From NCBI GenBank assembly GCA_016702745.1, contig JADJDJ010000002.1, forward strand, positions 930,001 through 994,000: a DNA stretch of 64,000 nucleotides. The letters run 5' to 3'. The notes beneath the pieces were generated by a model that was not told the origin of the DNA, did no database searches, and saw only the letters and a list, made by a program, of their open reading frames with translations. The position numbers and the translations under genes were made by a program. The DNA is from Chitinophagaceae bacterium (GTDB lineage Bacteria; Bacteroidota; Bacteroidia; Chitinophagales; Chitinophagaceae). Below, one piece after another: positions 19,220 to 27,410 of the stretch (position 1 is the stretch's first letter; each line of letters begins with the position of its first letter).

Positions 19220-19972
19220 GTGTACACTTTAAAGAAATCTCTCGGGCAGCATTTTTTGCAGGATGATAATATCTGCCGCAAAATTGTGGCTGCGGTACAG
19301 GAATATCCATTTCGTCAGTTACTGGAAGTGGGCCCCGGCGGGGGCGCGATTACCCGCTATCTGGTGGAACTTGATGCTATCGATTTCAAAGCTGTGGAAC
19401 TGGATGATGAAAAAGTGACCTGGCTCTTAAAGGAGTATCCCCGGCTGGCCGGTAAAATTATTGCCGGAAGTATTTTAGAAATCCCCAAACCTTTTGAAGG
19501 ACCATTTACAGTGGTGGGAAATTTCCACTATAATATTTCCACGCAAATTCTTTTCAGGATCCTGGAATGGAAGGACTCTGTGGAAGCGGTGGTTGGGATG
19601 TTTCAAAAAGAAGTGGCCCAGCGCATCGCCGCCCCGGAAGGCAGTAAAGTTTACGGAGTAACCAGTGTATTGGTACAGGCTTTCTTTGATGTTACCTATC
19701 TGTTTGATGTGCATGAACGCTGTTTCAATCCACCCCCTAAAGTAAAAAGCGGGGTGATTCGTCTCTTACCTAAGAAAACACCCGTTGAGATCGCAGGTGA
19801 AAAACAATTCTACCTGCTGGTTAAGACCGCTTTTAACCAGCGAAGAAAGACCCTGCGTAATGCAGTGAGGGGTTTGTTTACAGCAGCAGACCTGGAAGAC
19901 AGCCTCTTTGATAAAAGAGCGGAACAATTAACCGTGCAACAATTTGCTGCACTTAGTTTCAGAATGAAATGA
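19220..19972 (+). CDS. rsmA: 16S rRNA (adenine1518/1519-N6) dimethyltransferase
   Basis: RsmA/KsgA dimethylates two adjacent adenines in helix 45 of 16S rRNA during small-subunit assembly, using SAM. The 250-residue product has KSLGQHFLQDD at the N-terminus, the SAM-binding LLEVGPGGGAIT, AVELDD, and the catalytic region GNFHYNIS, plus the family C-terminal FNPPPKVKSGVIRL and KTAFNQRRKTLRNA. The start is GTG at 19220; no ATG lies upstream in frame. Motif IV is normally N-L/F-P-Y; here the proline is histidine (NFHY), a single-base change from a proline codon. The next gene overlaps its stop by four bases (ATGA). Confidence 0.92.
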   Translation: MYTLKKSLGQHFLQDDNICRKIVAAVQEYPFRQLLEVGPGGGAITRYLVELDAIDFKAVELDDEKVTWLLKEYPRLAGKIIAGSILEIPKPFEGPFTVVGNFHYNISTQILFRILEWKDSVEAVVGMFQKEVAQRIAAPEGSKVYGVTSVLVQAFFDVTYLFDVHERCFNPPPKVKSGVIRLLPKKTPVEIAGEKQFYLLVKTAFNQRRKTLRNAVRGLFTAADLEDSLFDKRAEQLTVQQFAALSFRMK

Positions 19973-20898
19973 AAAAGATCATTATCACCGGCAAGGCACA
20001 CCCTTTTCTGCAGGACAGTCTGCAGAAAAAGGGATATGAGGTATTGTACCAGCCGGCAATCACCTATAATGAACTGTTACTTTGTGTCCATGAAGCAGAA
20101 GGACTGGTGGTCACGACCCGGATCCCGATCAACAAGGATTTGATTGATAAAGCCGTTTCGTTGAAATGGATCGGCCGACTGGGCAGTGGAATGGAGTTGA
20201 TTGATGTGGCAGCAGCAACTGCAAAAGGCATCCGCTGTGAAAGCAGCCCGGAAGGAAACCGGAACGCCGTGGCCGAACACCTGATGGGTATGTTACTGGG
20301 ACTGATGAATAAAATTCATTCTTCCAATGAAGAAATCAAACAGGGATTATGGAGAAGAGATGAAAACAGGGGAACGGAGTTACACGGAAAAACAGTAGGT
20401 ATCATCGGGTTTGGTAATACCGGAAGCCGATTTGCCAGTCTGCTCCAGCCCTTTGAAGTAACAGTGCTGGCTTATGACAAATTCAAATACGGATTTGGTA
20501 AAGGATATATCAAAGAGGCCAGTATCGAACAGATTTGCCGGTATGCAGATGTGGTCAGTTTCCATGTGCCGCTGACGGATGAAACACTCCATATGGCCAG
20601 CCGCTCTTTTTTTGATGCCCTGGAAAGAAAGCCCTGGTTCCTTAATACGAGCCGGGGAAAAGTGGTGCGGATCGGTCACCTGGTCAATGCCTTACTGGAA
20701 AAAAAGATTGCCGGGGCCGGACTGGATGTACTGGAAAATGAAAACCTCGATAGTTATACGCCGATCGAAAAGCAACAGCTCAACTGGCTGCTGGAACAAC
20801 CCAATGTAATCATCACCCCGCATATCGCCGGATACAGTCATGAAGCTTCATATAAAATGGCGGAAGTACTCCTGGACAAACTCTCCCTGCTTCACTAA
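19969..20898 (+). CDS. D-2-hydroxyacid dehydrogenase (SerA-like)
   Basis: A 309-residue NAD-dependent D-isomer 2-hydroxyacid dehydrogenase. The N-terminal substrate domain is followed by the Rossmann domain with GKTVGIIGFGNTGSRFA (about 141-157), DVVSFHVPLT, LNTSRGKVV, AGLDVLENE and the catalytic-type late histidine in ITPHIAGYS. Length fits the single-domain D-3-phosphoglycerate dehydrogenase or glyoxylate/hydroxypyruvate reductase group without the ACT domain. The exact substrate cannot be read from sequence. Its ATG overlaps the rsmA stop (ATGA), which implies translational coupling. Confidence 0.85.
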   Translation: MKKIIITGKAHPFLQDSLQKKGYEVLYQPAITYNELLLCVHEAEGLVVTTRIPINKDLIDKAVSLKWIGRLGSGMELIDVAAATAKGIRCESSPEGNRNAVAEHLMGMLLGLMNKIHSSNEEIKQGLWRRDENRGTELHGKTVGIIGFGNTGSRFASLLQPFEVTVLAYDKFKYGFGKGYIKEASIEQICRYADVVSFHVPLTDETLHMASRSFFDALERKPWFLNTSRGKVVRIGHLVNALLEKKIAGAGLDVLENENLDSYTPIEKQQLNWLLEQPNVIITPHIAGYSHEASYKMAEVLLDKLSLLH

Positions 20899-20968
20899 GT
20901 CTTTGTTAAAATATTTGCGTTGCTTTTGGAAGTAATATTTATTTCGGAAATTTTGAGAAAGAAATTTT

Positions 20969-21418
20969 ATGAATAAACATTTACTCCTGTTATTGCTATT
21001 ATCAGCAACCACCCTGCTGTCCTGTTCAAAAAATATGGAAGACCGGTTAATTGGAAGCTGGGAGCTTCGGCAGGCCTGGCGACAGGAATTGTTTGGCCGG
21101 GATTATTTTCAAACGGGTTATGAAAACGGTGTGTTTACTTTTTCAGAAAACGGGGATGCAACCTATATCGGAAACGGAGATACATTAACCGGATTCTGGA
21201 GAGCCGATCACTATACCCGAACCAATTATAATAATGGCAGTGGGGAGTATGAAACGAGGGGTGGTAAATACCTTCGGATCAACCTGTCCAATGTGCTGCG
21301 AAATATCCGGCTGGAATGGGATTTTGATGATTTCAGGTTCAGGGATAACTGGCAGGAAATCAGGGCTGAGCAATATTCACTGAGCAATGACCGTATTTAT
21401 GAGTTTCAAAGGCACTAG
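20969..21418 (+). CDS. Small lipocalin-like lipoprotein
   Basis: A 149-residue lipoprotein: signal MNKHLLLLLLLSATTLLSC with Cys 19 as the lipidation site. The mature part starts with KNMEDRLIGSWELRQ, the usual opening of lipocalin-like/META-type small beta-barrels of Bacteroidota (L-x-G-x-W), then FTFSENGDATY and repeated short beta strands. No ligand or enzymatic motif is visible. Function unknown. Confidence 0.7.
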   Translation: MNKHLLLLLLLSATTLLSCSKNMEDRLIGSWELRQAWRQELFGRDYFQTGYENGVFTFSENGDATYIGNGDTLTGFWRADHYTRTNYNNGSGEYETRGGKYLRINLSNVLRNIRLEWDFDDFRFRDNWQEIRAEQYSLSNDRIYEFQRH

Positions 21419-21448
21419 TATCCTTTCATTTTGCAGAGCCATAAGGCC

Positions 21449-21480
21449 TTTGTACGATTAAAAAATTAGTTCTATCTTTG
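21449..21480 (+). promoter_or_regulatory. Consensus Bacteroidota promoter of greA
   Basis: TTTG at 21449-21452 and TATCTTTG at 21473-21480 are separated by exactly 20 bases, an exact match to TTTG-N19-21-TAnnTTTG. The predicted RNA start is near 21484, upstream of the hairpin in the next entry. Confidence 0.8.
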
Positions 21481-21493
21481 TTATTCAATACTG

Positions 21494-21532
21494 CAACGCT
21501 TCAGCAATCGCCTGAGGCGTTGTTATTTTTTT
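21494..21532 (+). terminator. Intrinsic terminator inside the greA leader (attenuator candidate)
   Basis: Arms CAACGCTTCAG (21494-21504) and CTGAGGCGTTG (21512-21522) form an 11-bp stem with one G-U pair and a seven-base loop, followed by TTATTTTTTT. It begins about ten bases after the predicted greA transcription start and ends 17 bases before the greA ATG. It could also serve as terminator for the preceding lipoprotein gene. Confidence 0.85.
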
Positions 21533-21548
21533 CTTTAAATGAACAGCT

Positions 21549-22022
21549 ATGAGCGACTTACAATATGTGACCAAGGATACGCTGGAACATATGCGTGCAG
21601 AACTGCAAAGGATGAAAGCAGTGGACCGCCCGGCGGCCAGCCGTGCTATTGCCGAAGCAAGGGAGAAGGGTGACCTGAAGGAAAATGCAGAATATGATGC
21701 TGCCAAAGAAGCCCAGGGTTTGCTCGAAGCAAAGATTGCTTCCATGGAAGGATCAATGGCTAATATCAGGGTCATTGACGAATCCAGTATAGATACCAGT
21801 AAAGTGTCGATCCTGACTAAGGTTAAACTCACCAACCTGGGTACCAAAAAACAAGTGGTTTATCAGGTGGTCAGCGAAAAAGAAGCCGACCTCAAAGCAG
21901 GAAAAATATCCATCACCTCACCCATTGGAAAGGGTATTCTTGGCAAAATTGTAGGTGAAACAGCAGAAGTACAGGCTCCGGCCGGTGTGCTTAAATTCAG
22001 GATTGAAGAAATCACAGCATAG
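21549..22022 (+). CDS. greA: Transcription elongation factor GreA
   Basis: GreA rescues backtracked RNA polymerase by inserting its coiled coil into the secondary channel and stimulating transcript cleavage. The 157-residue protein has the full-length two-domain form: N-terminal antiparallel coiled coil (residues about 1-75) with the tip region REKGDLKENAEYDAAKEAQG carrying the two acidic catalytic residues (Asp and Glu in GDLKENAEYD), and a C-terminal FKBP-like domain with ISITSPIGKGILGKIVGE. Expression is probably controlled by the leader terminator just upstream. Confidence 0.96.
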   Translation: MSDLQYVTKDTLEHMRAELQRMKAVDRPAASRAIAEAREKGDLKENAEYDAAKEAQGLLEAKIASMEGSMANIRVIDESSIDTSKVSILTKVKLTNLGTKKQVVYQVVSEKEADLKAGKISITSPIGKGILGKIVGETAEVQAPAGVLKFRIEEITA

Positions 22023-22297
22023 ATCCCTGAGCATGAAAAAAAGGGGCTGTCTCAAATTCGGGAGTTAATAAATTGCCACCCGCAGGGTCCTGTGGACGAA
22101 GACTCTCGAAGAGTCCTTTGGACAAAGACACGAAGAATTAAATCTTCACATCTGATTACTTCGTGTCTTCGTGCCTTTGTGGCAAAGCTAAAAGTTCAAA
22201 GGCTCTCTCTTTTTGATCAATAAGGATATACCTTTGTTCCCTGTTCCAGCGAATACGATATTACCTGCTGGGTTTACGCTATAAATACTTTGCTGGT
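22023..22297 (+). other. Structured intergenic region with palindromic repeats
   Basis: 275 bases with no gene. It holds a perfect inverted repeat GACTCT-CGA-AGAGTC (22101-22115), a direct pair TCCTGTGGACGAAGA / TCCTTTGGACAAAGA, and a longer inverted pair AAGACACGAAG (22125-22135) / CTTCGTGTCTT (22159-22169) around a 23-base loop. The string CTTCGTGTCTTCGTGCCTTT resembles intergenic repeats I recall from other Bacteroidota genomes; this is from memory only. Confidence 0.5.
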
Positions 22298-22685
22298 ATG
22301 ACAATCTTTTCCAGAATCATTGCCGGGGAAATCCCTCGTATAAAATAGCGGAAAACGAAAAATTTTATGCTTTTCTCGACATCTTTCCACTCCGCGAAGG
22401 ACATGTACTCGTTGTGCCCAAAAACGAAACGGATAATCTCTTTGATCTGCCTGCTGAATACCTGAGCGAGATCTTGCTGTTTGCACAACCCATCGCCAAA
22501 GCAATTGAAAAATCTTTTGATTGTAACCGTTGCGGGATCAGTGTAATCGGACTGGAAGTGCCACACGCCCATCTCCACCTGGTACCCATCCGGTCGGCCA
22601 ATGATCTCAATTTCATACAGGAAAAACCGAAGGCATCTGATGAGGCTTTAAAAAAGTGCAGGAGAAAATCCTGGCAGCCCTTTGA
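22298..22685 (+). pseudogene. HIT family nucleotide hydrolase, broken by two single-base frameshifts
   Basis: The ATG at 22298 begins MTIFSRIIAGEIP, the standard start of HIT-family (histidine triad) proteins, but the frame stops after 16 codons. In the next frame the expected continuation SYKIAENEKFYAFLDIFP runs on to VPKNETD and the triad VPHAHLHLVP. A second break near 22650-22655 disrupts the C-terminus; adding one A restores EKILAAL followed by a stop at 22685. The first break is at or near CCC 22333-22335. Restored length (about 129 aa) matches the family, which hydrolyses nucleoside phosphoramidates and related compounds. Likely a sequencing artefact, otherwise a fresh pseudogene. Convergent with ruvC with no spacer. 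Confidence 0.8.
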
Positions 22686-23259
22686 TTATTTTTTTGTAAT
22701 TCTTCCCGGATTTTGACGGATAAATTCTTCCCAGCCCTTTAAACCCTTTGCCTGCTGCTTTAATACCGGATGCTGCTGGTAATGATGACAAAGCGCCACA
22801 GCAACTGCATCAGTAGCATCCAGCTGTTTGGGATTGCCTTTAAAGGATAAGATGGTTTGGAGCATTTTCATCACCTGTTCTTTATCGGCATTGCCATTAC
22901 CTGTAACAGATTGTTTTACTTTTTTTGGTGAGTACTCTGTTACTTCCAGACCGTGCCTCATCGCAGCAGCAATCGCCACACCCTGGGCCCTGCCCAGTTT
23001 GAGCATACTCTGTACATTCTTTCCAAAGAATGGCGCTTCAATGGCAAAATCAGTGGGCTGGTATTTCGTAATCAGGCCACTGACTGTGTTGAAGATGAGT
23101 TGCAGCCGCTTATAAGGATCTTTTACTTTGCCGGGTTTCAATACACCCAGTTCCAGCAAACTGACCTTGTTACCGGTAATACCAATCAGTCCGTACCCCA
23201 TCACCAGGGTGCCGGGATCAATCCCCAGTATTATTTTATCAGGCTTTATCAGGCAGCAT
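22686..23259 (-). CDS. ruvC: Crossover junction endodeoxyribonuclease RuvC, start region frameshifted
   Basis: RuvC resolves Holliday junctions formed by RuvAB. The catalytic acids are visible in ILGIDPGT, FAIEAPFFGKN, and DATDAVAVALCHHY, with YSPKKVKQSVTGNGNADKEQV in between. The open frame has no ATG before ILGIDPGT: the first in-frame ATG lies inside the protein (MGYGLIG, 23204 or so), which would remove the first catalytic Asp. An ATG at 23259-23257 is one frame off; removing one base from TTT 23245-23247 (+ strand) gives MLPDKPDKIILGIDPGT. So the true start is probably 23259 with one artefactual base, or a rare start codon is used. ruvB lies at 40.1 kb, not adjacent. Confidence 0.85.
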
Positions 23260-23276
23260 GTATTTTTACAAGATTA

Positions 23277-24308
23277 ATGCAGCCAGACCGAACCAGCAAA
23301 TCCGGTAAATACCGGTTCTTTATCAATTATATTCTGGGCCCGCTTTTATTTGTGTGGTTATCCTGGTCTATTTACCGCCAAATCAGTCAGCAACCCGGTT
23401 TGTCAGCCGCCTGGCAAAGAATCAAAGCCTCCGTTGACAGCCCGCTGATCTGGAATGGGGTTGCCATTGTTTTACTCATGTGGGTAAACTGGAGTCTGGA
23501 AGCTTTGAAATGGAAGCTATCGGTAAAACCGGTTCAGGTAGTAAGTTTCAACAAGGCCCTGCAGGCGATCTTATCTGGTGTTTCTTTTTCTGTGAGTACC
23601 CCCAATCGCATTGGTGAATACCTTGGGCGGGTATTGTACATGAATGAGGGCAACCGGTTGAAAACAATCTCCATCACCATCGTTGGTAGTATCAGCCAGC
23701 TGATCATTACCCTGCTGGCCGGATTGATCGGGTTAGTGCTGTTGCGACAGGAAATCCTGGACCGGCAACTGATGAGTGCCATCTGGATGAATGTGGTGGT
23801 ATACGGAGTACTGACTGTGCTCACCGGCCTGCTCCTTTTTTATTTTCGTTTATCCTGGCTGATCCGTTGGCTGGACCGGATTCCGGGGATGAAACGTTTT
23901 GCATATCTCGTGGAGGCATTAGAAGATTTTCATCCGGCAATGTTGCTTCGTTTGCTCCTGCTCTCCCTATTACGTTTTGGAGTTTTCATTCTGCAATACT
24001 GGTTATGCTTTCAGTTATTCGATGTACAGCTGAGCGGATCACAAACCCTCTGGACCATCAGTGTGGCCTTCCTGGTCATGGCGGTAATTCCAACCATTGC
24101 CATTGCCGAACTGGCCCAAAGAGGAAAAGTGGTGATTGCCATTACCGGTATTTACAGTGCCAATGAATTGGGCATGACCTTCGCCACAGCCGGTATCTGG
24201 TTCATCAATCTGATTGTACCGGCGATCATCGGCAGTCTGCTGATTTTAAGAATGCGGAAAATTATCAGGGATCAGGAACCTGTTCAGACTTCTTCCAGCT
24301 TGAAATAA
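23277..24308 (+). CDS. Lysylphosphatidylglycerol synthase TM-region family membrane protein
   Basis: A 343-residue polytopic membrane protein of the YbhN/UPF0104 type: about eight hydrophobic segments and the family blocks KALQAILSGVSFSVSTPNRIGEYLGR and a C-terminal hydrophobic region with VIPTIAIAELAQRG. The track-length frame extends further upstream, but that part is antisense to ruvC; ATG at 23277 starts MQPDRTSKSGKYRF, right before the first membrane helix. It lacks the soluble aminoacyltransferase domain of MprF, so it may be a flippase-like protein; the substrate is unknown. Its 3' end overlaps the convergent MBL gene by 25 bases. Confidence 0.8.
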   Translation: MQPDRTSKSGKYRFFINYILGPLLFVWLSWSIYRQISQQPGLSAAWQRIKASVDSPLIWNGVAIVLLMWVNWSLEALKWKLSVKPVQVVSFNKALQAILSGVSFSVSTPNRIGEYLGRVLYMNEGNRLKTISITIVGSISQLIITLLAGLIGLVLLRQEILDRQLMSAIWMNVVVYGVLTVLTGLLLFYFRLSWLIRWLDRIPGMKRFAYLVEALEDFHPAMLLRLLLLSLLRFGVFILQYWLCFQLFDVQLSGSQTLWTISVAFLVMAVIPTIAIAELAQRGKVVIAITGIYSANELGMTFATAGIWFINLIVPAIIGSLLILRMRKIIRDQEPVQTSSSLK

Positions 24309-25144
24309 GTCCCGGCTCTGATGCCTTTCTCTGTTTGCTGCAGGCTGCAGCATTCATTTACCGGATCATGTTCAAAAAAGAGAAGATAATCATTGGCTAC
24401 TGCTTCCTGCAGGAAAGATTTTTTTTCATGCAGGGTCGTCAGCGGGAACATATCATAAGCCATCACATAAGGCATGGGTATATGGCCGGCAGAAGGTAAA
24501 AGATCGGCCATGAAAACAATCGTACGGCCTTTGTATTTTATCTGCGGCAACATCATGGCCTGCGTATGGCCACTGACAAAACGGACAGAAATATTTTCCG
24601 TGAAAACTGTTTCACCCAGCCGGCCATTGATTCCGCCATTGATCTCCACCATTTGCAGTTGTCCGCTTTCTTTGATCGGCAGTATATTTTCTTTCAGGAA
24701 AGAAGCTTTTTCCCGGTCATTGGGGAACACGGCCCAGTCCCAGTGTTCTGTATTACTCCAGTAAACCGCATTGGGAAATGCCGGCACCAGCTGATCCCCT
24801 TGCCGGATAATACTCCCCCCGCAATGATCGAAATGCAGATGGGTAAGAAATACATCCGTAATATCATTGCGGTTGAAACCATATTTCGCCAATGATTTAT
24901 CAAGGGTATCATCTCCGTGCAGGTAATAATGGCTGAAAAATTTCGCGTCCTGCTTATCACCATTGCCATTGTCAACCAGGATCAGCCGGTTGCCATCTTC
25001 AATCAGTAAACAACGAAGGGCCCAGCTGCAGAGATTATTATCATCAGCAGGATTGATCTTATTCCAGATACTCTTGGGTACGACCCCAAACATGGCACCG
25101 CCGTCGAGTTTAAAATAACCGGTATTAATCGAGTATAGTTTCAT
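24284..25144 (-). CDS. MBL-fold metallo-hydrolase
   Basis: A 286-residue metallo-beta-lactamase-fold hydrolase. The metal-binding signature THLHFDHCGG is clear (about residue 103), with the second-half ligands in SGHTQAMMLPQI and a late EHDP. Predicted cytoplasmic (no signal peptide). Similar to lactonase/quorum-quenching-type or glyoxalase-like members, but the substrate cannot be named. ATG at 25144 (MKLYSINTGYFKLDGGAMFG) is preferred to the in-frame TTG 18 bases upstream because the conserved strand begins directly. Last gene of a minus-strand run from ftsX. Confidence 0.85.
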   Translation of the reverse strand: MKLYSINTGYFKLDGGAMFGVVPKSIWNKINPADDNNLCSWALRCLLIEDGNRLILVDNGNGDKQDAKFFSHYYLHGDDTLDKSLAKYGFNRNDITDVFLTHLHFDHCGGSIIRQGDQLVPAFPNAVYWSNTEHWDWAVFPNDREKASFLKENILPIKESGQLQMVEINGGINGRLGETVFTENISVRFVSGHTQAMMLPQIKYKGRTIVFMADLLPSAGHIPMPYVMAYDMFPLTTLHEKKSFLQEAVANDYLLFFEHDPVNECCSLQQTEKGIRAGTYFKLEEV

Positions 25145-25181
25145 GCCATTTTTTATTTGCAATGTGGAAGTGATCTGTTCT

Positions 25182-26501
25182 TTAGTCAGACTCCGTCAGG
25201 CTGTTCGTTTTGGTTCTGCGGTAGGCAAATAGCAGGATCACCAGTCCCAGGACAAAAAATGTGATCAATGCCAGGATACTGTTCCGCATACTGCCCGTCA
25301 TCTGCGTAATGAATCCAAAACTGAACATACCGACAACAATGGCAATTTTTTCAGTTACATCATAAAAACTAAAAAAGGAAGCAGTATCCTTGGTTACCGG
25401 CATCAATTTGCTATAAGTACTACGGCTCAATGACTGAATACCACCCATCACCAATCCTACCACTGCCGCTACCCCAAAAAACTGCCATTTATTGGTCAGG
25501 AAGAAATAGGCATACACACAAACCACGATCCAAAGCAATACAACGGCCATCAACACCCGAAAATTGCCAAATTTTTCAGACAGGCGGCTCATGGTAAAAG
25601 CACCAATAATAGCCACCAGTTGAATGATGACCACAGTGGCAATGAGAACGGTGGTATCAAGCGCCAGTTCTTCCTTGCCAAAATTCGTTGCGATCAGCAT
25701 AACGGTCTGCACGCCCATATTATAGAAAAAGAAAGCGCAAAGGAATAACCAGAGCACAGGCATCGCTTTTACCTGGCGGAGGACCTTGCCCAATTCCTGA
25801 AATCCATTTCGAAGCAGGTTTTTGTTCTGACCATCTCCTGACGGTTTTCCCGCCGGCATATTTTTCAGGGTGATCTGCGCAAAAGCAAGCCACCAGATAC
25901 CCACCAGTACAAAGGTCAGCCGAACAGCATTGCTCTGTGCCTTCGCATCATCTCCCGCAAGCATCACCAGCACAAACCCGATAATCTGCAGCAGCACACT
26001 GCCGATATAGCCATACATAAAACCTTTGGCACTGATCCGGTCTCTGTCCTGCGGTGCAGCAATCTCGGGCAGGTAACTATTATAAAAAACAAGACTGCTC
26101 CAATACCCTACGGTAGCGGTGATCATGAGGATGGTGCCGAGTAATAAAGTATCAGACTTGAAAAAATAAAAACCCATACAACTCAGTGATCCCAGGGTAA
26201 GCAGGAACCGCATGCAAGATTTTTTATTTCCCTTGTAATCCGCACTTGAACTCAGGATAGGCGACATCAGGGCGACAATCAGGAAACCGGTCGCCATAGT
26301 ATAATTGTACAGAGAAGAATGTGGCCCATGTTCGTACCAGAGAAAATCGATATAGTCTGTCTTGGTGGCCTCGTTGCCATCACCGGTTACCCCGAGGTAG
26401 TAGATAGGAAAGAAAGTGGTGGTGATCACCAGGTTGAATACACTGTTGGCCCAGTCGTACATCGCCCAGGCATTTACTACTTTTTTGGGAGCCGTTTGCA
26501 T
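25182..26501 (-). CDS. MFS transporter, UMF1/Atg22-like
   Basis: A 439-residue membrane transporter with about twelve hydrophobic segments. N-terminal WAMYDWANSVFNLVITTTFFPIYY is the hallmark of the UMF1 (Atg22-like) branch of the major facilitator superfamily; GGIQSLSRSTYSKLMP in the C-terminal half is also typical. In eukaryotes Atg22 exports amino acids from the vacuole; bacterial substrates are unknown. ATG at 26501 chosen over an upstream TTG. Gap of 33 bases from uppP and 37 to the MBL gene suggests one operon. Confidence 0.85.
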   Translation of the reverse strand: MQTAPKKVVNAWAMYDWANSVFNLVITTTFFPIYYLGVTGDGNEATKTDYIDFLWYEHGPHSSLYNYTMATGFLIVALMSPILSSSADYKGNKKSCMRFLLTLGSLSCMGFYFFKSDTLLLGTILMITATVGYWSSLVFYNSYLPEIAAPQDRDRISAKGFMYGYIGSVLLQIIGFVLVMLAGDDAKAQSNAVRLTFVLVGIWWLAFAQITLKNMPAGKPSGDGQNKNLLRNGFQELGKVLRQVKAMPVLWLFLCAFFFYNMGVQTVMLIATNFGKEELALDTTVLIATVVIIQLVAIIGAFTMSRLSEKFGNFRVLMAVVLLWIVVCVYAYFFLTNKWQFFGVAAVVGLVMGGIQSLSRSTYSKLMPVTKDTASFFSFYDVTEKIAIVVGMFSFGFITQMTGSMRNSILALITFFVLGLVILLFAYRRTKTNSLTESD

Positions 26502-26534
26502 TTGCAAGCTTTGGGTAAAAATAGGGGAAAGTTT

Positions 26535-27329
26535 TTATCCCCTGATAACACCGGTACCGATCAGTATCAGCAGGATGATGCCGGCAATGATGCGGTAATA
26601 ACCAAAAAGCCGGAACCCGTGTTTTTGTAAGAACCCGATAAAGAATTTGATCGCCAGTACGGCCACCACAAATGCAACTGCATTGCCGATGGCAAATAAT
26701 TTCAGATCTCCACTGCTGAGTGTATGATAGCCCTTGAGTAATTTATAGCCCGTGGCAGCCGCCATGGTAGGTACCGCCAGAAAAAAAGAAAATTCAGCAG
26801 CCAGTTTGCGGGTCAGTTGTTGTTGCATACCTCCAATAATACTGGCAGCACTCCGGCTGACACCGGGGATCATGGCCACGCATTGCCATAGCCCGATGAT
26901 GAGTGCCTTTGGATAACTGATTTGTTCATCAGTAGTCACCGTTTCTTTCCGGAAAAACTGATCAATGAATAATAAAACTATCCCGCCTGCAATCATGGTG
27001 ATGGCCACCGTTAAAGCGCTTTCAAGCAGGGCATCAATTTTATCTGAAAAAATAAATCCCAGCAGGAGGGCCGGCACCACCGCAATAAAAAATTTGAAAT
27101 AGAATTGCCAGTTACCGGTTTTCAAAGGGGCTACAAATTTTTTCCAGTATAAAACAATCACCGCCAGGATGGCCCCCAGCTGAATGCCCACCGTGAAGAG
27201 TTTGGTAAAGTCAGTCGATTCCACACCGAGTAATCGCTCGGTAACAATCATATGTCCCGTTGATGAAATGGGCAGGAATTCAGTCAGTCCTTCCACAATC
27301 GCAATAATGATGGCTTCGAGGGTGGTCAT
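26535..27329 (-). CDS. uppP: Undecaprenyl-diphosphatase
   Basis: UppP (BacA) dephosphorylates undecaprenyl pyrophosphate to regenerate the lipid carrier for peptidoglycan and O-antigen synthesis; its loss sensitises to bacitracin. The 264-residue polytopic protein shows both catalytic blocks: EGLTEFLPISSTGHMIV near the N-terminus and IPGVSRSAASIIGG in the middle. About eight membrane helices. It sits downstream of ftsX and a DUF3098 gene, a recurrent Bacteroidota arrangement that couples division and envelope genes. Confidence 0.95.
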   Translation of the reverse strand: MTTLEAIIIAIVEGLTEFLPISSTGHMIVTERLLGVESTDFTKLFTVGIQLGAILAVIVLYWKKFVAPLKTGNWQFYFKFFIAVVPALLLGFIFSDKIDALLESALTVAITMIAGGIVLLFIDQFFRKETVTTDEQISYPKALIIGLWQCVAMIPGVSRSAASIIGGMQQQLTRKLAAEFSFFLAVPTMAAATGYKLLKGYHTLSSGDLKLFAIGNAVAFVVAVLAIKFFIGFLQKHGFRLFGYYRIIAGIILLILIGTGVIRG

Positions 27330-27410
27330 GCTGCAAGACTTTTAATATATAAAGAAAGCGGTCAGTGTATACTGCCGCTTCCCAATTTTATAATTGTAGC
27401 AAATGAAAGA

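Noticed and set aside
22060..22290. Insertion sequence remnant (GGGCTGTCTCAAATT looks like an IS end)
   Set aside because: No matching inverted end or transposase fragment was found nearby.
22953..23276. N-terminal extension of the membrane protein gene at 23277
   Set aside because: It is antisense to ruvC, whose catalytic motifs are clear; the signal and helix pattern start at 23277.
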